DNA from: Dehalococcoidia bacterium
GTDB taxonomy: Bacteria > Chloroflexota > Dehalococcoidia > Tepidiformales > Tepidiformaceae
DNA length: 64,000 bases
Assembly: GCA_020432045.1 (NCBI GenBank)
Contig: JAGQHB010000078.1
Span: 1 to 64,000, forward strand
Direction: 5' to 3'
Each line of letters starts with the position of its first letter. The first letter of the stretch is position 1. This document shows, piece after piece, positions 18,633-27,990 of this stretch. A program made the position numbers and the translations under genes. The notes beneath the pieces are model-generated. The model did not search any database. It saw nothing but the letters and a program-made list of their open reading frames with translations, and was not told where the DNA came from.

Positions 18633-20021
18633 TTAGCCCTCGGGTAGTGCCTCGACTGCGATGTGCCAGGGGTCCGCTCCCGGAGCCAGGTCTGCCTCGA
18701 TCGACTTTATGCCCGACATCGCCGCCTGGACGCGGGAACTGTCGGCGAATACAAGCGCAAGCCGCCGGTCCCACGCGGGGACACCGGCGCGCTGAAAGAC
18801 ATCACTCAGCTTCCGCTCATGGCCATGCCAGGCGATACGGTCACCGGGGTGGGGGCTTCGGGCCCTGAGCGCACCCGAGAGGCGGCTTCCATCGACTGCC
18901 ACGGACGGCGTGGCCGCAGGCGGTGGATCCATCAGCACGCGGACGCGGTAGGGTGACACGATGGTGACGCCCGGTACGTTCAGCACCTTCGGCTCGACTA
19001 CTGGTGGTGTGAGCGGCGGACCGATACGAACGCTGGCGCCTGAAGCTTCCACCTGCACTTCTCCAAGGCTCACGAGGCCGTGCTCGCGGCCGTTTAGCAT
19101 GGCTCCCAGGTTGGCGAGTACCGTCCGGTTCGTGGTGACTCCAATCCTGTAGAACGCTGCCTCGCGCTCGATGACGAGCAGCTGTGCCTCGGCTCCAGGG
19201 GCAGCGAAGGTGGATCGGTCGAAGATCGCACCAATCGGTGTGCGTTCGGACGGCTGCACAAGCATGGCTTCCCGTTCGATGCGCTCGAAAACGGAGGCGG
19301 CGCTCTCCGCGAGCCCGGTGAGCGCGTCCCGCACGGCCGGGTTGTATGTCCTCAAGAGCGGGATGAGTTCGCTGCGTACGCGATTGCGGGCGAATGAAAC
19401 GTCGGAGTTGGAGGGATCGATGCGAGGCGAAATGCCAGCTTCGCGACACATCTCCAGCGTGTCTTGGCGAGTAAGGCTCAAGAGCGGGCGAACCAGGCGC
19501 TGGCTCCCACCAGGCACGGTGGCCGCCGGCCGGATACCGCGCACACCGCGTACGCCGCTGCCGCGGATGACGTGCATCAGCACGGTCTCGGCGTGGTCGT
19601 CAGCTGTGTGGCCAGTCGCGATCGTATCGATGCGCTTCTCTCCTGCAACGAACGAAAAGAACTGGTAGCGCATGCGGCGGGCCGTTTCCTCAACTCCGAG
19701 CCGCTGTTTACGTGCGACGTCGGCGACATCACCTTCGCCGCTGAGGAACGGGATGCGACGGGCTTCGCAGAGTTCGCCAACCCACGCCAGGTCGTCTGCA
19801 GACCCGGGGCGGAGCTTATGGTCGAAATGGACCACAGTCAGCGAAAAACCGAGCTGCTTTGAAAGCTCCTCCAGCATGAGGAGCAAAGCCACGGAGTCTG
19901 GACCGCCGGAAACGGCAGCCATGACCGACTTGGAGCCGCGAAAGAGACGATGAGTGGCGACGAATCGTTCAGCAGTTTGGAAAGGGGACCGGCTCACCGT
20001 GGGAAGAGACGCTGCCACCAT
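18633..20021 (-). CDS. tilS: tRNA(Ile)-lysidine synthetase
   Basis: A 462-residue TilS with the PP-loop SGGPDSVALLLM (residues 39-50), followed by HFDHKLRPGSADD and GHTADDHAETVLMHVIRGSGVRG. It attaches lysine to C34 of the CAU-anticodon tRNA-Ile using ATP, an essential function. The C-terminal substrate-binding domains are present (HPGDRIAWHGHERKLSDVFQRAGVP near the end). The start overlaps the end of the FtsB-like gene by 28 nt, suggesting coupling. The tilS plus ftsB-like pairing is common in Gram-positive and Chloroflexota genomes. Confidence 0.92.
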   Translation of the reverse strand: MVAASLPTVSRSPFQTAERFVATHRLFRGSKSVMAAVSGGPDSVALLLMLEELSKQLGFSLTVVHFDHKLRPGSADDLAWVGELCEARRIPFLSGEGDVADVARKQRLGVEETARRMRYQFFSFVAGEKRIDTIATGHTADDHAETVLMHVIRGSGVRGVRGIRPAATVPGGSQRLVRPLLSLTRQDTLEMCREAGISPRIDPSNSDVSFARNRVRSELIPLLRTYNPAVRDALTGLAESAASVFERIEREAMLVQPSERTPIGAIFDRSTFAAPGAEAQLLVIEREAAFYRIGVTTNRTVLANLGAMLNGREHGLVSLGEVQVEASGASVRIGPPLTPPVVEPKVLNVPGVTIVSPYRVRVLMDPPPAATPSVAVDGSRLSGALRARSPHPGDRIAWHGHERKLSDVFQRAGVPAWDRRLALVFADSSRVQAAMSGIKSIEADLAPGADPWHIAVEALPEG

Positions 20022-20329
20022 TCGCCCGGAGCGTCCGGTTGGGCCGGCGGCGGGCTCTGGATTACGAACGGAATCTCACCGGGCTTGATGTATCCGAGCT
20101 GACGGCGAGCTTCCTGTTCGATGTAAAGGTCGGAACTCACATACGCGCGTACCGATTCCAGCCGCGCTTTCTCTTCCTTGAGTTGCTCGACCTCTTCCCG
20201 CGCGTTCGCACGTTCGTCCGAAAGCCGCTGGCTTTGCAGCCATCCACCCGCAAATGAGAAGGCGAGGTAACCCGCGAGGATGAGGCATCCGACGAACAGG
20301 AACTTCGAAAGGTTCTGAGGGATCCCCAT
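19994..20329 (-). CDS. FtsB/DivIC-family septum formation initiator
   Basis: A 111-residue protein with a single membrane segment (FLFVGCLILAGYLAFSFAG, residues about 10-28), then a coiled coil (SQRLSDERANAREEVEQL and on), and the conserved EQEARRQLGYIKPGEIPFV block near residue 80. This is the FtsB/DivIC architecture of a divisome bridging protein with an extracytoplasmic coiled coil. The ATG at 20329 (MGIPQNLSKF) is chosen over a longer upstream start. Overlap with tilS indicates a shared transcript. Confidence 0.88.
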   Translation of the reverse strand: MGIPQNLSKFLFVGCLILAGYLAFSFAGGWLQSQRLSDERANAREEVEQLKEEKARLESVRAYVSSDLYIEQEARRQLGYIKPGEIPFVIQSPPPAQPDAPGEWWQRLFPR

Positions 20330-20355
20330 ACGAGCACAAACTACGTCGGTAGCGA

Positions 20356-20973
20356 TCAAGATTCAAGCGGTGCGAGATGGCAGCGATCGTTCAGCGCTTT
20401 CATCACAGCTGAGCCATCCTCCCGGACGCGAAGCGTCGAGACAGAAGCGAGCTCGGCGGAGACCGACCGGAAGGCGGGCACATCGAGCCCCATCAGCCGG
20501 ACGATAGCCAGGCGAATCACAAAATTATGTGCAACAACAACGGCGGATTCGTACGGACGCCCGCGCAATTCCTGCAGCAACGGTTCGAGCCGCGCATCCA
20601 CATCCGCGATACTTTCCCCACCGGGCATAGAGGCGAGGTGACCGTCGACTCCGCCCCACGCGGAGAGGAAATCCGCGTACCTCTCCCGCATTGCCGGGAA
20701 GGATATGCCTTCGGTATCGCCAGCATCGAGCTCGAGGAGCTCGTCGCGGACCTCCAGTTCGCTACCAGAAGCGCCTACGATTGCCTCGGCAACAGCACGA
20801 CAGCGGACAAGAGGGCTCGAGTAGACACGGCCGAGTGGGTTCGCGGCGAAGCGCGCGGCCACAGCTTCAGCCTGTCGCACACCAAGTTCTGTGAGGGGCA
20901 CATCCGCTCGACCGAGACCGAGGCCGTCGCGGTTGTGGGCCGTCTGACCGTGCCGCACGAGATGAAGGATCAT
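20356..20973 (-). CDS. Histidine phosphatase family protein (phosphoglycerate-mutase-like)
   Basis: A 205-residue protein with the phosphohistidine motif LVRHGQTAHN near the N-terminus, the RCRAVAEAI arginine block and the second catalytic His in VVVAHNFVIR. It is the size of CobC/GpmB-like phosphatases, not of true cofactor-dependent mutases. Its ATG forms an ATGA overlap with the stop of the upstream GNAT gene, confirming the start at 20973 and translational coupling. The substrate is unknown. Confidence 0.9.
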   Translation of the reverse strand: MILHLVRHGQTAHNRDGLGLGRADVPLTELGVRQAEAVAARFAANPLGRVYSSPLVRCRAVAEAIVGASGSELEVRDELLELDAGDTEGISFPAMRERYADFLSAWGGVDGHLASMPGGESIADVDARLEPLLQELRGRPYESAVVVAHNFVIRLAIVRLMGLDVPAFRSVSAELASVSTLRVREDGSAVMKALNDRCHLAPLES

Positions 20974-21461
20974 GGCGCCGGCCGCGAGTCGAGCGACGAC
21001 CAGAGTCTCTGGATAAAAGGCGAAAAGCCAGCCGACTGCCAGAATGCGGCCGCTTCTTCGTCGGCCGCCAGGACCGGCATCTCGAGATGCGTCACGCCAG
21101 ATTGGGTCGCTGCCCACGCGCGGACCGCGTTCATCAGAGATTGGGCAACACCCTGCCTGCGGTAGCCCGGCTCCACGAAGATATACCCGACGCTCACATG
21201 CCGCTCCGGCACCCGGTCCGGCGCTGAACCGACGACGTTGGCACTCAAGAACCCGGCGATGACGTCACCGGCATCGGCAACGATGACGGTTGCACCCGGC
21301 CGTGCCAGCGATTCGGCGAGGCCTGTGGTGAATTCATCCTCGTCGACAGCGGCAAGCTCGATACGGGCATCGTGGGATGCGTTGTGCTCCCGCATCGTCA
21401 GCCATCGGGGATAGAGCCGTGGGGCGTCAGCGACGTGAGCACGCCGGTACGTGATTGTCAT
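20970..21461 (-). CDS. GNAT family N-acetyltransferase
   Basis: A 163-residue single-domain GNAT. The acetyl-CoA binding loop is EPGYRRQGVAQSLM, preceded by the beta-4 strand VSVGYIFV, and the C-terminal EEAAAFWQSAGFS motif is typical. The acceptor substrate is unknown. The ATG at 21461 overlaps the TGA of the DUF2344 gene (ATGA), and the stop overlaps the next phosphatase start. It is therefore the middle of a coupled set of three genes. Confidence 0.88.
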   Translation of the reverse strand: MTITYRRAHVADAPRLYPRWLTMREHNASHDARIELAAVDEDEFTTGLAESLARPGATVIVADAGDVIAGFLSANVVGSAPDRVPERHVSVGYIFVEPGYRRQGVAQSLMNAVRAWAATQSGVTHLEMPVLAADEEAAAFWQSAGFSPFIQRLWSSLDSRPAP

Positions 21462-22159
21462 CCGTCGAACCTCCCCTTTCGCCGCCATGCGTCGAGTGCG
21501 GGCGAGACGCGTTCGAAAAGCAGGCGTTCCCGGGTGATATTACCAGCGGCAACGTCGCCGAACAGGGCAGTGATGACGGGCTCGGGCCGGACCATGAAGT
21601 CCGGCGTGGCGGACAGGCGCATGCGCAGGCTGACCGGTTCGTCTTCCGTGCCCGGCGGCAGCACGGCAAGAGACGCGACGGCGACGCGCAGGTCGTACAC
21701 GCGCTGACGATCACGCCGCTCTTCTGTCCATTCGAGTGACTCAAGCGCGAGGAAGCGTCCGCATTCGAGCTCGGCACGCTCATGGCCAGCATCCGGCACT
21801 TCCACGAGGTAGTCGCCCCAGAGTGCCGCGGCCTGTGCCGGTGGGGTGGAGAGGGGGATTTCTTCGGCGTCGATCAGCGGCAGGTCCGGCACAGTTTGGC
21901 CGGCGACCCGCAAGCGAAATTCATCGAGCTCGATCCGTTCGTCAAACGAGATGTCCATGACCTCGCGTTCAGCGAGGTACCCGAGCGGGAGCGGCCCTGC
22001 GAATTGAAGCTTGGGATGGGGCGTGAATCCCTGGCTGTAGGAAAGCGGGAGACCAGCGCGGCGTATCGCACGCTCCCAGTAACGGAGTACGTCGAGATGC
22101 GAGATATAGCGCACACGCTCACGCTTGGCGAAGTACGCACGGATGCGCTGAGTGGTCAT
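21458..22159 (-). CDS. TIGR03936/DUF2344 radical-SAM-associated protein
   Basis: A 233-residue protein with the DUF2344 signature: KRERVRYISHLDVLRYWERAIRRAGLPLSYSQGFTPHPKLQFA. The family is usually encoded next to or fused with a TIGR03960 radical SAM protein, often near ribonuclease G or ribosomal protein L21/L27 genes. None of those is adjacent here, which is slightly unusual. Function is unknown, possibly RNA modification. It leads a coupled operon with the GNAT and phosphatase genes. Confidence 0.88.
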   Translation of the reverse strand: MTTQRIRAYFAKRERVRYISHLDVLRYWERAIRRAGLPLSYSQGFTPHPKLQFAGPLPLGYLAEREVMDISFDERIELDEFRLRVAGQTVPDLPLIDAEEIPLSTPPAQAAALWGDYLVEVPDAGHERAELECGRFLALESLEWTEERRDRQRVYDLRVAVASLAVLPPGTEDEPVSLRMRLSATPDFMVRPEPVITALFGDVAAGNITRERLLFERVSPALDAWRRKGRFDG

Positions 22160-22207
22160 CCATCCATGGTATCGGCCAGTTCCCGAGGGCCAAGTCCGCT
22201 CGCCGAT

Positions 22208-23221
22208 TCAGGCATTTGCAAGCCATTCAATCCACTCGCCGTGAGGGTGAATGCGGGCAAGGCGGACGTAATCACGCCGGCCACCGGGGAGGAAGAGATC
22301 GAGGTCAAGCCACCGCGCGCCGCCGTCCACCGCCTCAGAGCGGAGCCATGCCAGCCCTTCACGCGAGGCCCCACCCAGCGCCTCGACCAACGCAACGAAC
22401 CGCTCCCGCGCCTCAGCGGTGAAATGGGCAAGCATTGCGAAGTGAAAGACGATCGGCACGACGCCAGGCTCAAGGGACTGGACGACCTCCACGAGGGCAT
22501 CCATCGCATCGCCGGATACGACCTCGACCGGGGCAAGGGCGAGGTCCGCCAGTGCCCGGTCGAGAAGCGCGCGTCGCTCCGGATGGTCGGGCCAAACGAG
22601 GGCCCGCAGCCAGGCCACGGCCTCCGCGTCATCGGGTCTCACAGGCTGAAGGTCGATGCCCATGCGCCGGACGAGCCTTACCGGATCCCAGGCAATAGGC
22701 GGAGGGATGCCCCGCACTTCACAGGCGAACGACACCAGGGCATCGGAAGGGCCGGAGCAGTCTGCCCCGCCATAGTCAATCCGGTAGCGGTCGAAGCGGA
22801 GCAGAAGCCCGGCACTTGCACCGGGCTCTATCAGCGCAAGCGGGCCGGCGAACCGATCTGCGATAAACGAGACTCCGGGGAGCAGTGCACTCGACCGCCG
22901 CACCTCGTTGGTTTGCACCAGTTTCGTGGCACACAGCGCGCGCAGGCGTGGTTCCTCGCACAGACAGGCGGCAATGAACTCTGACTCGCTGAAGGCTGCC
23001 ATTTCGGCACCGAAGAGCAGATGCGCAGCCCCAAGAAATGTGTTTGGCACGGCGCGGCCAGCGGGCACGGTTTCGGCGATCGCAAGGAGATCAGGAACCC
23101 TGGCCACGATGCGGGCGAGCCGGTCGTACGCAGGTGCATAGGCTCCGCATTCGCGGTCAGCGAAACGGACGAAACTCTCTGCAAGCCGCCTCTGGTCGTC
23201 CGGTGGAAGGGCATCAGCCAC
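22208..23221 (-). CDS. DUF2332 domain-containing protein
   Basis: A 337-residue protein matching the DUF2332 pattern: RFADRECGAYAPAYDRL near the N-terminus, ALIEPGASAGLLLRFDRYRIDYGG in the middle (a glycine-rich segment like a SAM-binding fold) and HPHGEWIEWL at the end. Function is unknown; the fold may be methyltransferase-like. The GTG at 23221 overlaps the meaB stop by 8 nt and is preferred over a longer start inside meaB. It is the last gene of the methylmalonyl-CoA operon, though the link may be only positional. Confidence 0.85.
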   Translation of the reverse strand: MADALPPDDQRRLAESFVRFADRECGAYAPAYDRLARIVARVPDLLAIAETVPAGRAVPNTFLGAAHLLFGAEMAAFSESEFIAACLCEEPRLRALCATKLVQTNEVRRSSALLPGVSFIADRFAGPLALIEPGASAGLLLRFDRYRIDYGGADCSGPSDALVSFACEVRGIPPPIAWDPVRLVRRMGIDLQPVRPDDAEAVAWLRALVWPDHPERRALLDRALADLALAPVEVVSGDAMDALVEVVQSLEPGVVPIVFHFAMLAHFTAEARERFVALVEALGGASREGLAWLRSEAVDGGARWLDLDLFLPGGRRDYVRLARIHPHGEWIEWLANA

Positions 23222-24167
23222 GGACCGAATCGGCGAGGGCTTCGGCAGCGGTATGGGGATCCAGGGTTCGGCCAGCAACCTGGCGCACCAGCTCGTCCAA
23301 CTCTTCGGCACTCGTGTTCCGCTGGATTCGCTGCAAGAGGATGGCCCGCGCCGCGGCCACGACCTGGTGCCGGGCATTCGACATCCGGTGCTTTTCCAGT
23401 TCTCCCGATTCATCGAGCCAGCGGCGGTGGTCGTCGATCGCGTCGGCGACTTTTTCCAGTCCCTCGGGCTTCATGGCGATCGTCTTCAAGATCGGTGGGC
23501 GGCGGGATCCAGCGGGCGCGAGAGCGAGCAGCGCCTGCAATTGGCTTACAAGGATATCGGCGCCGGGATGGTCGGCTTTGTTCACAATAAGCACGTCGGC
23601 GATCTCGATGATACCGGCCTTCATCGCCTGGATGTCGTCACCGGTCCCGGGGTTGTTCACGAGAAGCGTCGTGAGCGCGGTGCCCGCGATTTCCACTTCG
23701 TCCTGGCCCGCGCCGACCGTTTCGATGATGACGTAGTCGAAGCCGAAGGAGTCCATGACGGCAACGACATCAGCAATGCTTGGGGCGAGGCCACCGAGGG
23801 CGCCACGGGACGCCATCGACCGGACGAACACCCCCGGGTCTAACGCAAGGCTCTGCATGCGGATGCGGTCACCGAGGATCGCGCCCTGGGTGAACGGACT
23901 CGATGGATCGACGGCAACGATACCAACCGTCTTCCCGCGATTGCGATATTCGCTGGCGAGCGCGCCCGTGAGCGTGCTCTTGCCGGCGCCGGCGCCACCG
24001 GTAACTCCGATGATGTGAGCCTTGCCAGAGTGCGGGAATATGTCGCGGAGATAGTCGCGCCCCTCGGGCGTTTCGTTCTCCACCCGGCTGATGATACGAG
24101 CAAGTGCTCGCCGGTCTCCGGCAAGGAAGCGATCAACGATTTCGGTCACGGGTACCCGGACCTCCAT
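23214..24167 (-). CDS. meaB: Methylmalonyl-CoA mutase-associated GTPase MeaB
   Basis: A 317-residue G3E-family GTPase. It has Walker A GGAGAGKSTLTGAL (about residues 55-68), a VAVDPSSPF block, the Walker B-like IIETVGAGQDE and VNKADHPGAD (base-recognition NKAD). MeaB loads adenosylcobalamin into, and protects, methylmalonyl-CoA mutase. The gene sits directly after the B12-binding subunit, which fits. The mutase large subunit is not in the window. Confidence 0.93.
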   Translation of the reverse strand: MEVRVPVTEIVDRFLAGDRRALARIISRVENETPEGRDYLRDIFPHSGKAHIIGVTGGAGAGKSTLTGALASEYRNRGKTVGIVAVDPSSPFTQGAILGDRIRMQSLALDPGVFVRSMASRGALGGLAPSIADVVAVMDSFGFDYVIIETVGAGQDEVEIAGTALTTLLVNNPGTGDDIQAMKAGIIEIADVLIVNKADHPGADILVSQLQALLALAPAGSRRPPILKTIAMKPEGLEKVADAIDDHRRWLDESGELEKHRMSNARHQVVAAARAILLQRIQRNTSAEELDELVRQVAGRTLDPHTAAEALADSVRG

Positions 24168-24210
24168 TCGTAGGGATGGTTCGGCGCAGCGGTGGCCTGC
24201 AAGCGGGAGC

Positions 24211-24633
24211 TCAGCTGGCGGCGTGCTCGTATACGAATTTGACGATGTCCTGGGTGTTGGTGCCGGGCCGGAATACGGCCTTGAAGCCCAGCGTGTTCAG
24301 TGCCTTCGAGTCTTCCTCGGGGATGATGCCGCCGCAGAACAGGAGGACATCGTCGGTGCCAATGCCACGCTTCTTTAGCTCATCGACCACGCGCGGGAAT
24401 AGCTCGAGGTGCGCGCCGGAGAGGATTGAGAGGCCGACAACGTCGACATCCTCCTGCAACGCGGCCTCGGCGATCATCTCGGGCGTCTGGCGGATACCCG
24501 TGTAGATGACTTCACAGCCACCGTCGCGAAGCGCGCGAGCGACGACCTTCGCACCACGGTCGTGGCCGTCGAGGCCCGGCTTGGCGATGAGGACCCGGAT
24601 CTTCTTTTCACTGGACTTGGGTGCTGCGGCCAT
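24211..24633 (-). CDS. Cobalamin B12-binding protein, methylmalonyl-CoA mutase small (C-terminal) subunit
   Basis: A 140-residue stand-alone B12-binding domain. It contains the base-off/His-on motif [12 protein letters not shown] (DxHxxG), [15 protein letters not shown] and [10 protein letters not shown]. In organisms with a split mutase this is the cobalamin-binding subunit of adenosylcobalamin-dependent methylmalonyl-CoA mutase. The ATG at 24633 is chosen because the longer reading enters the upstream gene. It lies between the epimerase and meaB genes, so the propionyl-CoA/succinyl-CoA pathway is strongly implied. Confidence 0.92.
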   Translation of the reverse strand: MAAAPKSSEKKIRVLIAKPGLDGHDRGAKVVARALRDGGCEVIYTGIRQTPEMIAEAALQEDVDVVGLSILSGAHLELFPRVVDELKKRGIGTDDVLLFCGGIIPEEDSKALNTLGFKAVFRPGTNTQDIVKFVYEHAAS

Positions 24634-24647
24634 GATCGAACTCCTGG

Positions 24648-25127
24648 TTAGCTTGTTGCGAGACGGTCGAAAGCGGAGACAACCTCCGGCGGAGCCTGTA
24701 CGAGCTCGACGAGGACACCGGCGGCCCCGATTGGGGTTGCTTCGTTGCCCTTGGGGTGGACGAAGCAAACGTCGAACCCACTGGCGCCCTTGCGGATGCC
24801 GCCGGGAGTGAACCGCACACCCTTGCCGGCCATCCAGTCGACGGCCGCATGGAGGTCATCGATCCAGAGGCCGACGTGATTGAGCGTGGGAATGTGGACG
24901 GCGGGTTTCTTCTCCGGGTCGATCGGCTGCATCAGGTCCACCTCGACCTTGAGCGGGCCAGAACCAGCGACGGCGATGTCTTCATCGACGTTTTCGGATT
25001 CTGAGCGAAACTCCCCGGTGACCGTGAGGCCGAGTATGTCGACCCAGAAACTGCGGAGTTCTGTCTTCGAAAGTGCACCCACGGCGATCTGTTGAACGCC
25101 GAGGACGCGGAACGGGCGGTCTGCCAC
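24648..25127 (-). CDS. Methylmalonyl-CoA epimerase-like VOC protein
   Basis: A 159-residue vicinal-oxygen-chelate protein. It contains [39 protein letters not shown] and [10 protein letters not shown], the paired beta-alpha-beta-beta-beta modules with metal-ligand His/Glu. Context (B12-binding mutase subunit and meaB downstream) supports methylmalonyl-CoA epimerase, although the sequence differs somewhat from canonical Mce, so lyase or dioxygenase relatives are possible. The GTG at 25127 has GGAGG upstream. It leads the four-gene operon. Confidence 0.85.
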   Translation of the reverse strand: MADRPFRVLGVQQIAVGALSKTELRSFWVDILGLTVTGEFRSESENVDEDIAVAGSGPLKVEVDLMQPIDPEKKPAVHIPTLNHVGLWIDDLHAAVDWMAGKGVRFTPGGIRKGASGFDVCFVHPKGNEATPIGAAGVLVELVQAPPEVVSAFDRLATS

Positions 25128-25197
25128 GGAGCGCGCCTCCGGTTTGGTTTGTTGTGCGCCAAAGAATAGCGTTCGGCGAACGAAAGGGCGATTCGGA

Positions 25198-26637
25198 CTA
25201 TAGCGAGGGCAGCTGCTCGATAGAACGAACGCGCCACAAGTTGGCGGTGTGGACGACACGAACATGGTCGCCGCGGGATGCAGAGCCAGCACCAGGAACA
25301 AGAAAAAATGCCGTCACCGAGTCGTGCCGGCCGTCATCGACTGCGATCCGGCCCCCGTGAACCTTAACCACTTCGCCTTCCAGTACGACCGGGCGGCCGA
25401 GATCCGAGATGCCTCGGAGCCCCCGGATGGCGCCCGCAAGGGCGAGTAGCGCCCACCAGCCTCCGAGAGCGGTCTGGAACGCAACGACACCAAACACAAT
25501 CAGCTTCAGCTTCGCAAAATCGCCCGATGCAAGGTCGGAACCAAACTCATCGCGAAGGTCGAAAACGAGCGGGAGCATGATGGGCAAGATGATGAAAGCC
25601 ATGCCACCGAACATCACGGCACGGCCCAACCCCTCCAACGCCGCTTTCCATGGTTCCTGCCCGAATCCGAACCGCCTTGGATACTCTACGCGGACCTGGC
25701 GCCAGACACCTGAATAGCGCGTCCAGGCTGCTTCCGGATCTTCCGTCCGGAACGGCAACGCCTCGGCCGTGTCATGTGCGGCGCCGACTGCGAGTGCACC
25801 CGAGAGGTTGCGGCCCCAGACCGTGACGGCTGCGGGCGGCAGCCCTTCCAGCGCCTCCGAGTGCCGCAGATAGTTGCGAAACCCGAGCCAGCGGGACGCC
25901 ACCCGGTCACCCTCGTCTGTCTCTCGCACGGAGCGGAAGGCTCCGAAGCCCACCATGAGTACGACCCACGCGATGCCGCCAGCCCAGAGCCAGTCCCAGC
26001 GCCCCCAGTCGTCGGAACTTCCTGTGTCCTGGACAAACAGGTTGGCCGAGGCGAAAGAGAGGGCGAAGAGCAGAAAGACTACGGCGAGCCATCCGCCGAG
26101 CACCACGTAATCGAGTGCGGCCCAGCGGTTGCGTGCGAGCCCCATCCGTCGTGCGTCCTTCACGACCCCCTTCTGAAACGCCTTAAACCATCCGTCATCG
26201 GCCGACGCTTCCACTTCGAGGACTTCGAGTGGACAGGAACCGCCCGTTGCTCGCCGGCGAATCAAATCCAGGACCTGGTGCTCATAGGGGCGCAACACGC
26301 TCGTTTCGACTGGTTGCCGGAGGCGCACGACCCCGTGGTCAAGGCTGAGCATGTCAATCGCGAGAAATCGTTGCGCCGCGAGGTCTACAAAGGTCGCCGA
26401 GACGGCGACCCGGGTCACATGGCAGTGGTTGATGAGGAAGTTGGCGACTGCAGGTGGCTCCGGACCGGGCTCATCTGTCTCCGGCCCGGCGCGGGGAAGC
26501 GTAGAGCGAGTCGCGAACCATCGGACGACGGCGAGTCCGGCCCACCCGCCCCCGGACAGAAACGCGGCGATGAGTAGTACGAGCGACAGGCCCGAGAACC
26601 CGTCGAACTGCTCTCCTCCCACGGCCAACGCAAGCAC
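25198..26637 (-). CDS. DUF2207-like predicted membrane protein
   Basis: About 479 residues with membrane segments near the N-terminus ([22 protein letters not shown]), in the middle ([18 protein letters not shown] and [19 protein letters not shown]) and near residue 360 onwards. A soluble wedge ([27 protein letters not shown]) is typical of the C-terminal half of DUF2207 proteins. The N-terminal extracellular DUF2207 domain seems absent, so this could be a short relative. The start is uncertain: GTG at 26637 is my choice, since the longer reading overlaps the CoA-transferase. Function is unknown. Confidence 0.65.
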   Translation of the reverse strand: MLALAVGGEQFDGFSGLSLVLLIAAFLSGGGWAGLAVVRWFATRSTLPRAGPETDEPGPEPPAVANFLINHCHVTRVAVSATFVDLAAQRFLAIDMLSLDHGVVRLRQPVETSVLRPYEHQVLDLIRRRATGGSCPLEVLEVEASADDGWFKAFQKGVVKDARRMGLARNRWAALDYVVLGGWLAVVFLLFALSFASANLFVQDTGSSDDWGRWDWLWAGGIAWVVLMVGFGAFRSVRETDEGDRVASRWLGFRNYLRHSEALEGLPPAAVTVWGRNLSGALAVGAAHDTAEALPFRTEDPEAAWTRYSGVWRQVRVEYPRRFGFGQEPWKAALEGLGRAVMFGGMAFIILPIMLPLVFDLRDEFGSDLASGDFAKLKLIVFGVVAFQTALGGWWALLALAGAIRGLRGISDLGRPVVLEGEVVKVHGGRIAVDDGRHDSVTAFFLVPGAGSASRGDHVRVVHTANLWRVRSIEQLPSL

Positions 26638-26677
26638 AACGGCAGTGTAGCCCTTTTGGTTCCGGCCGAGCCTGAAC

Positions 26678-27889
26678 TCAACCGATGGCGCCGGACTCCT
26701 TGAGACGAGCGATATCGTCCCAATCGAATCCGAATTCGAGGAGCACTTCTTCGGTATGCTGGCCATACTCCGGCGCCGGGCGCTCGATCCGGCCCGGCGA
26801 GTCACTCAGCTGAATCGCGGGGCCGACCATCTTGAGCCCCGTATGCACTTCGTGCGGGAAATCCACGAGCAGGTCGTTCGCAATCACCTGCGGGTCGTCC
26901 GCGATCTGGTCGTAGCTGTTGACCGGGCCCACGGGGAGCCTGGCGCGGGCTGCAAGGAGTTCCACCCAATCAGCCTGTGCGCGGGTCTTAAAGATCTCTC
27001 CAAGCGCCGCGATGAGCGGGACGCGATTTGCGGTCCGTTCCCGGTGCGAGGCAAAGCGCGGGTCATCGTTGAGGTCGGGGCGCTCGATGGCCTTGAGGAA
27101 ATCGGGCCACCACTTGTCCGACTGCAGAAACGCGAGGCAGATGTAGCGACCATCGCTGCATTCGTAGATATTCCAGAGCGGCTCGGCTTCTTCGCGCTCG
27201 CGGCGTGGCGGAACGAGGCCGTGGAACAGTGTCGCCGTGATGTTGTGGGACTGCAGGGCTATCTGGCCGCCCATCAGCGAGGCATCGACCATCTGCCCCT
27301 TCCCGGTGCGGGACCGGTGAATCAGCGCCAGCAACACGCCGTAGGACAGGAACATCCCACCGACCTGGTCGGCAAGGCCTCCAAAACCCGCGACAGGCGG
27401 CACATGCGGCGGCCCCTGGACGCTCATCGTCCCGCCTCGCGCCTGGCCAAGGATGTCGAACGACGCCCAGTGACGGTGCGGGCCCTTCGGGCCGTAGCCG
27501 CTGGCAGAGGCGTAGATGATCGCTTCATTTCGGGCCCGGACATCGTCGTATCCGAGCCCGAGGCGCTCCATTACTCCCTGGCGGAAGTTCTGGACGAAGA
27601 CGTCGCACGATTCCGCCATACGCAGGATCGTCTCGCGGCCTTCAGGATGCTTTAGGTCCACGAGGATACCGCGCTTGCCGCGGTTATGGGCTTCAAAATA
27701 CGGATTCGGGTCGAAGCCGGTATACAGGCCTCGGCCAGCATCCGGATTGCCGGGACCTTCGACCTTGATCACCGTTGCACCGTAGTCCGCCAAAATAGCC
27801 GTAGCCGAGGTGCCCTGCTGGAAAATGGTGAAGTCGAGGACCTTGAGGCCGGAAAGCGGCAGGCCGTCCGAGGGGATATCTGGAAACAC
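26678..27889 (-). CDS. CaiB/BaiF family (type III) CoA-transferase
   Basis: About 403 residues. The N-terminal LSGLKVLDFTIFQQGTSATAILADYGATVIKVEGP and the NRGKRGILVDLKHPEGRE block are diagnostic of CoA-transferase family III. The catalytic Asp is likely in GGLADQVGGMFLSYG. The family moves CoA between carboxylic acids (formyl, carnitine, succinyl and others). The GTG at 27889 is inferred, because the longer reading has a proline-rich stretch unlike the family. It is divergent from the methyltransferase gene. Substrates are unknown. Confidence 0.88.
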   Translation of the reverse strand: MFPDIPSDGLPLSGLKVLDFTIFQQGTSATAILADYGATVIKVEGPGNPDAGRGLYTGFDPNPYFEAHNRGKRGILVDLKHPEGRETILRMAESCDVFVQNFRQGVMERLGLGYDDVRARNEAIIYASASGYGPKGPHRHWASFDILGQARGGTMSVQGPPHVPPVAGFGGLADQVGGMFLSYGVLLALIHRSRTGKGQMVDASLMGGQIALQSHNITATLFHGLVPPRREREEAEPLWNIYECSDGRYICLAFLQSDKWWPDFLKAIERPDLNDDPRFASHRERTANRVPLIAALGEIFKTRAQADWVELLAARARLPVGPVNSYDQIADDPQVIANDLLVDFPHEVHTGLKMVGPAIQLSDSPGRIERPAPEYGQHTEEVLLEFGFDWDDIARLKESGAIG

Positions 27890-27990
27890 ATGCGTACTCC
27901 GGTCGGGGCTGACCGGCGGGATTATAGGCGGTTGGACCGGCGGCGGGACTGGTGGCCGCCCGCGAGAGTCGCAGGTACGGTGAGGCGAAG

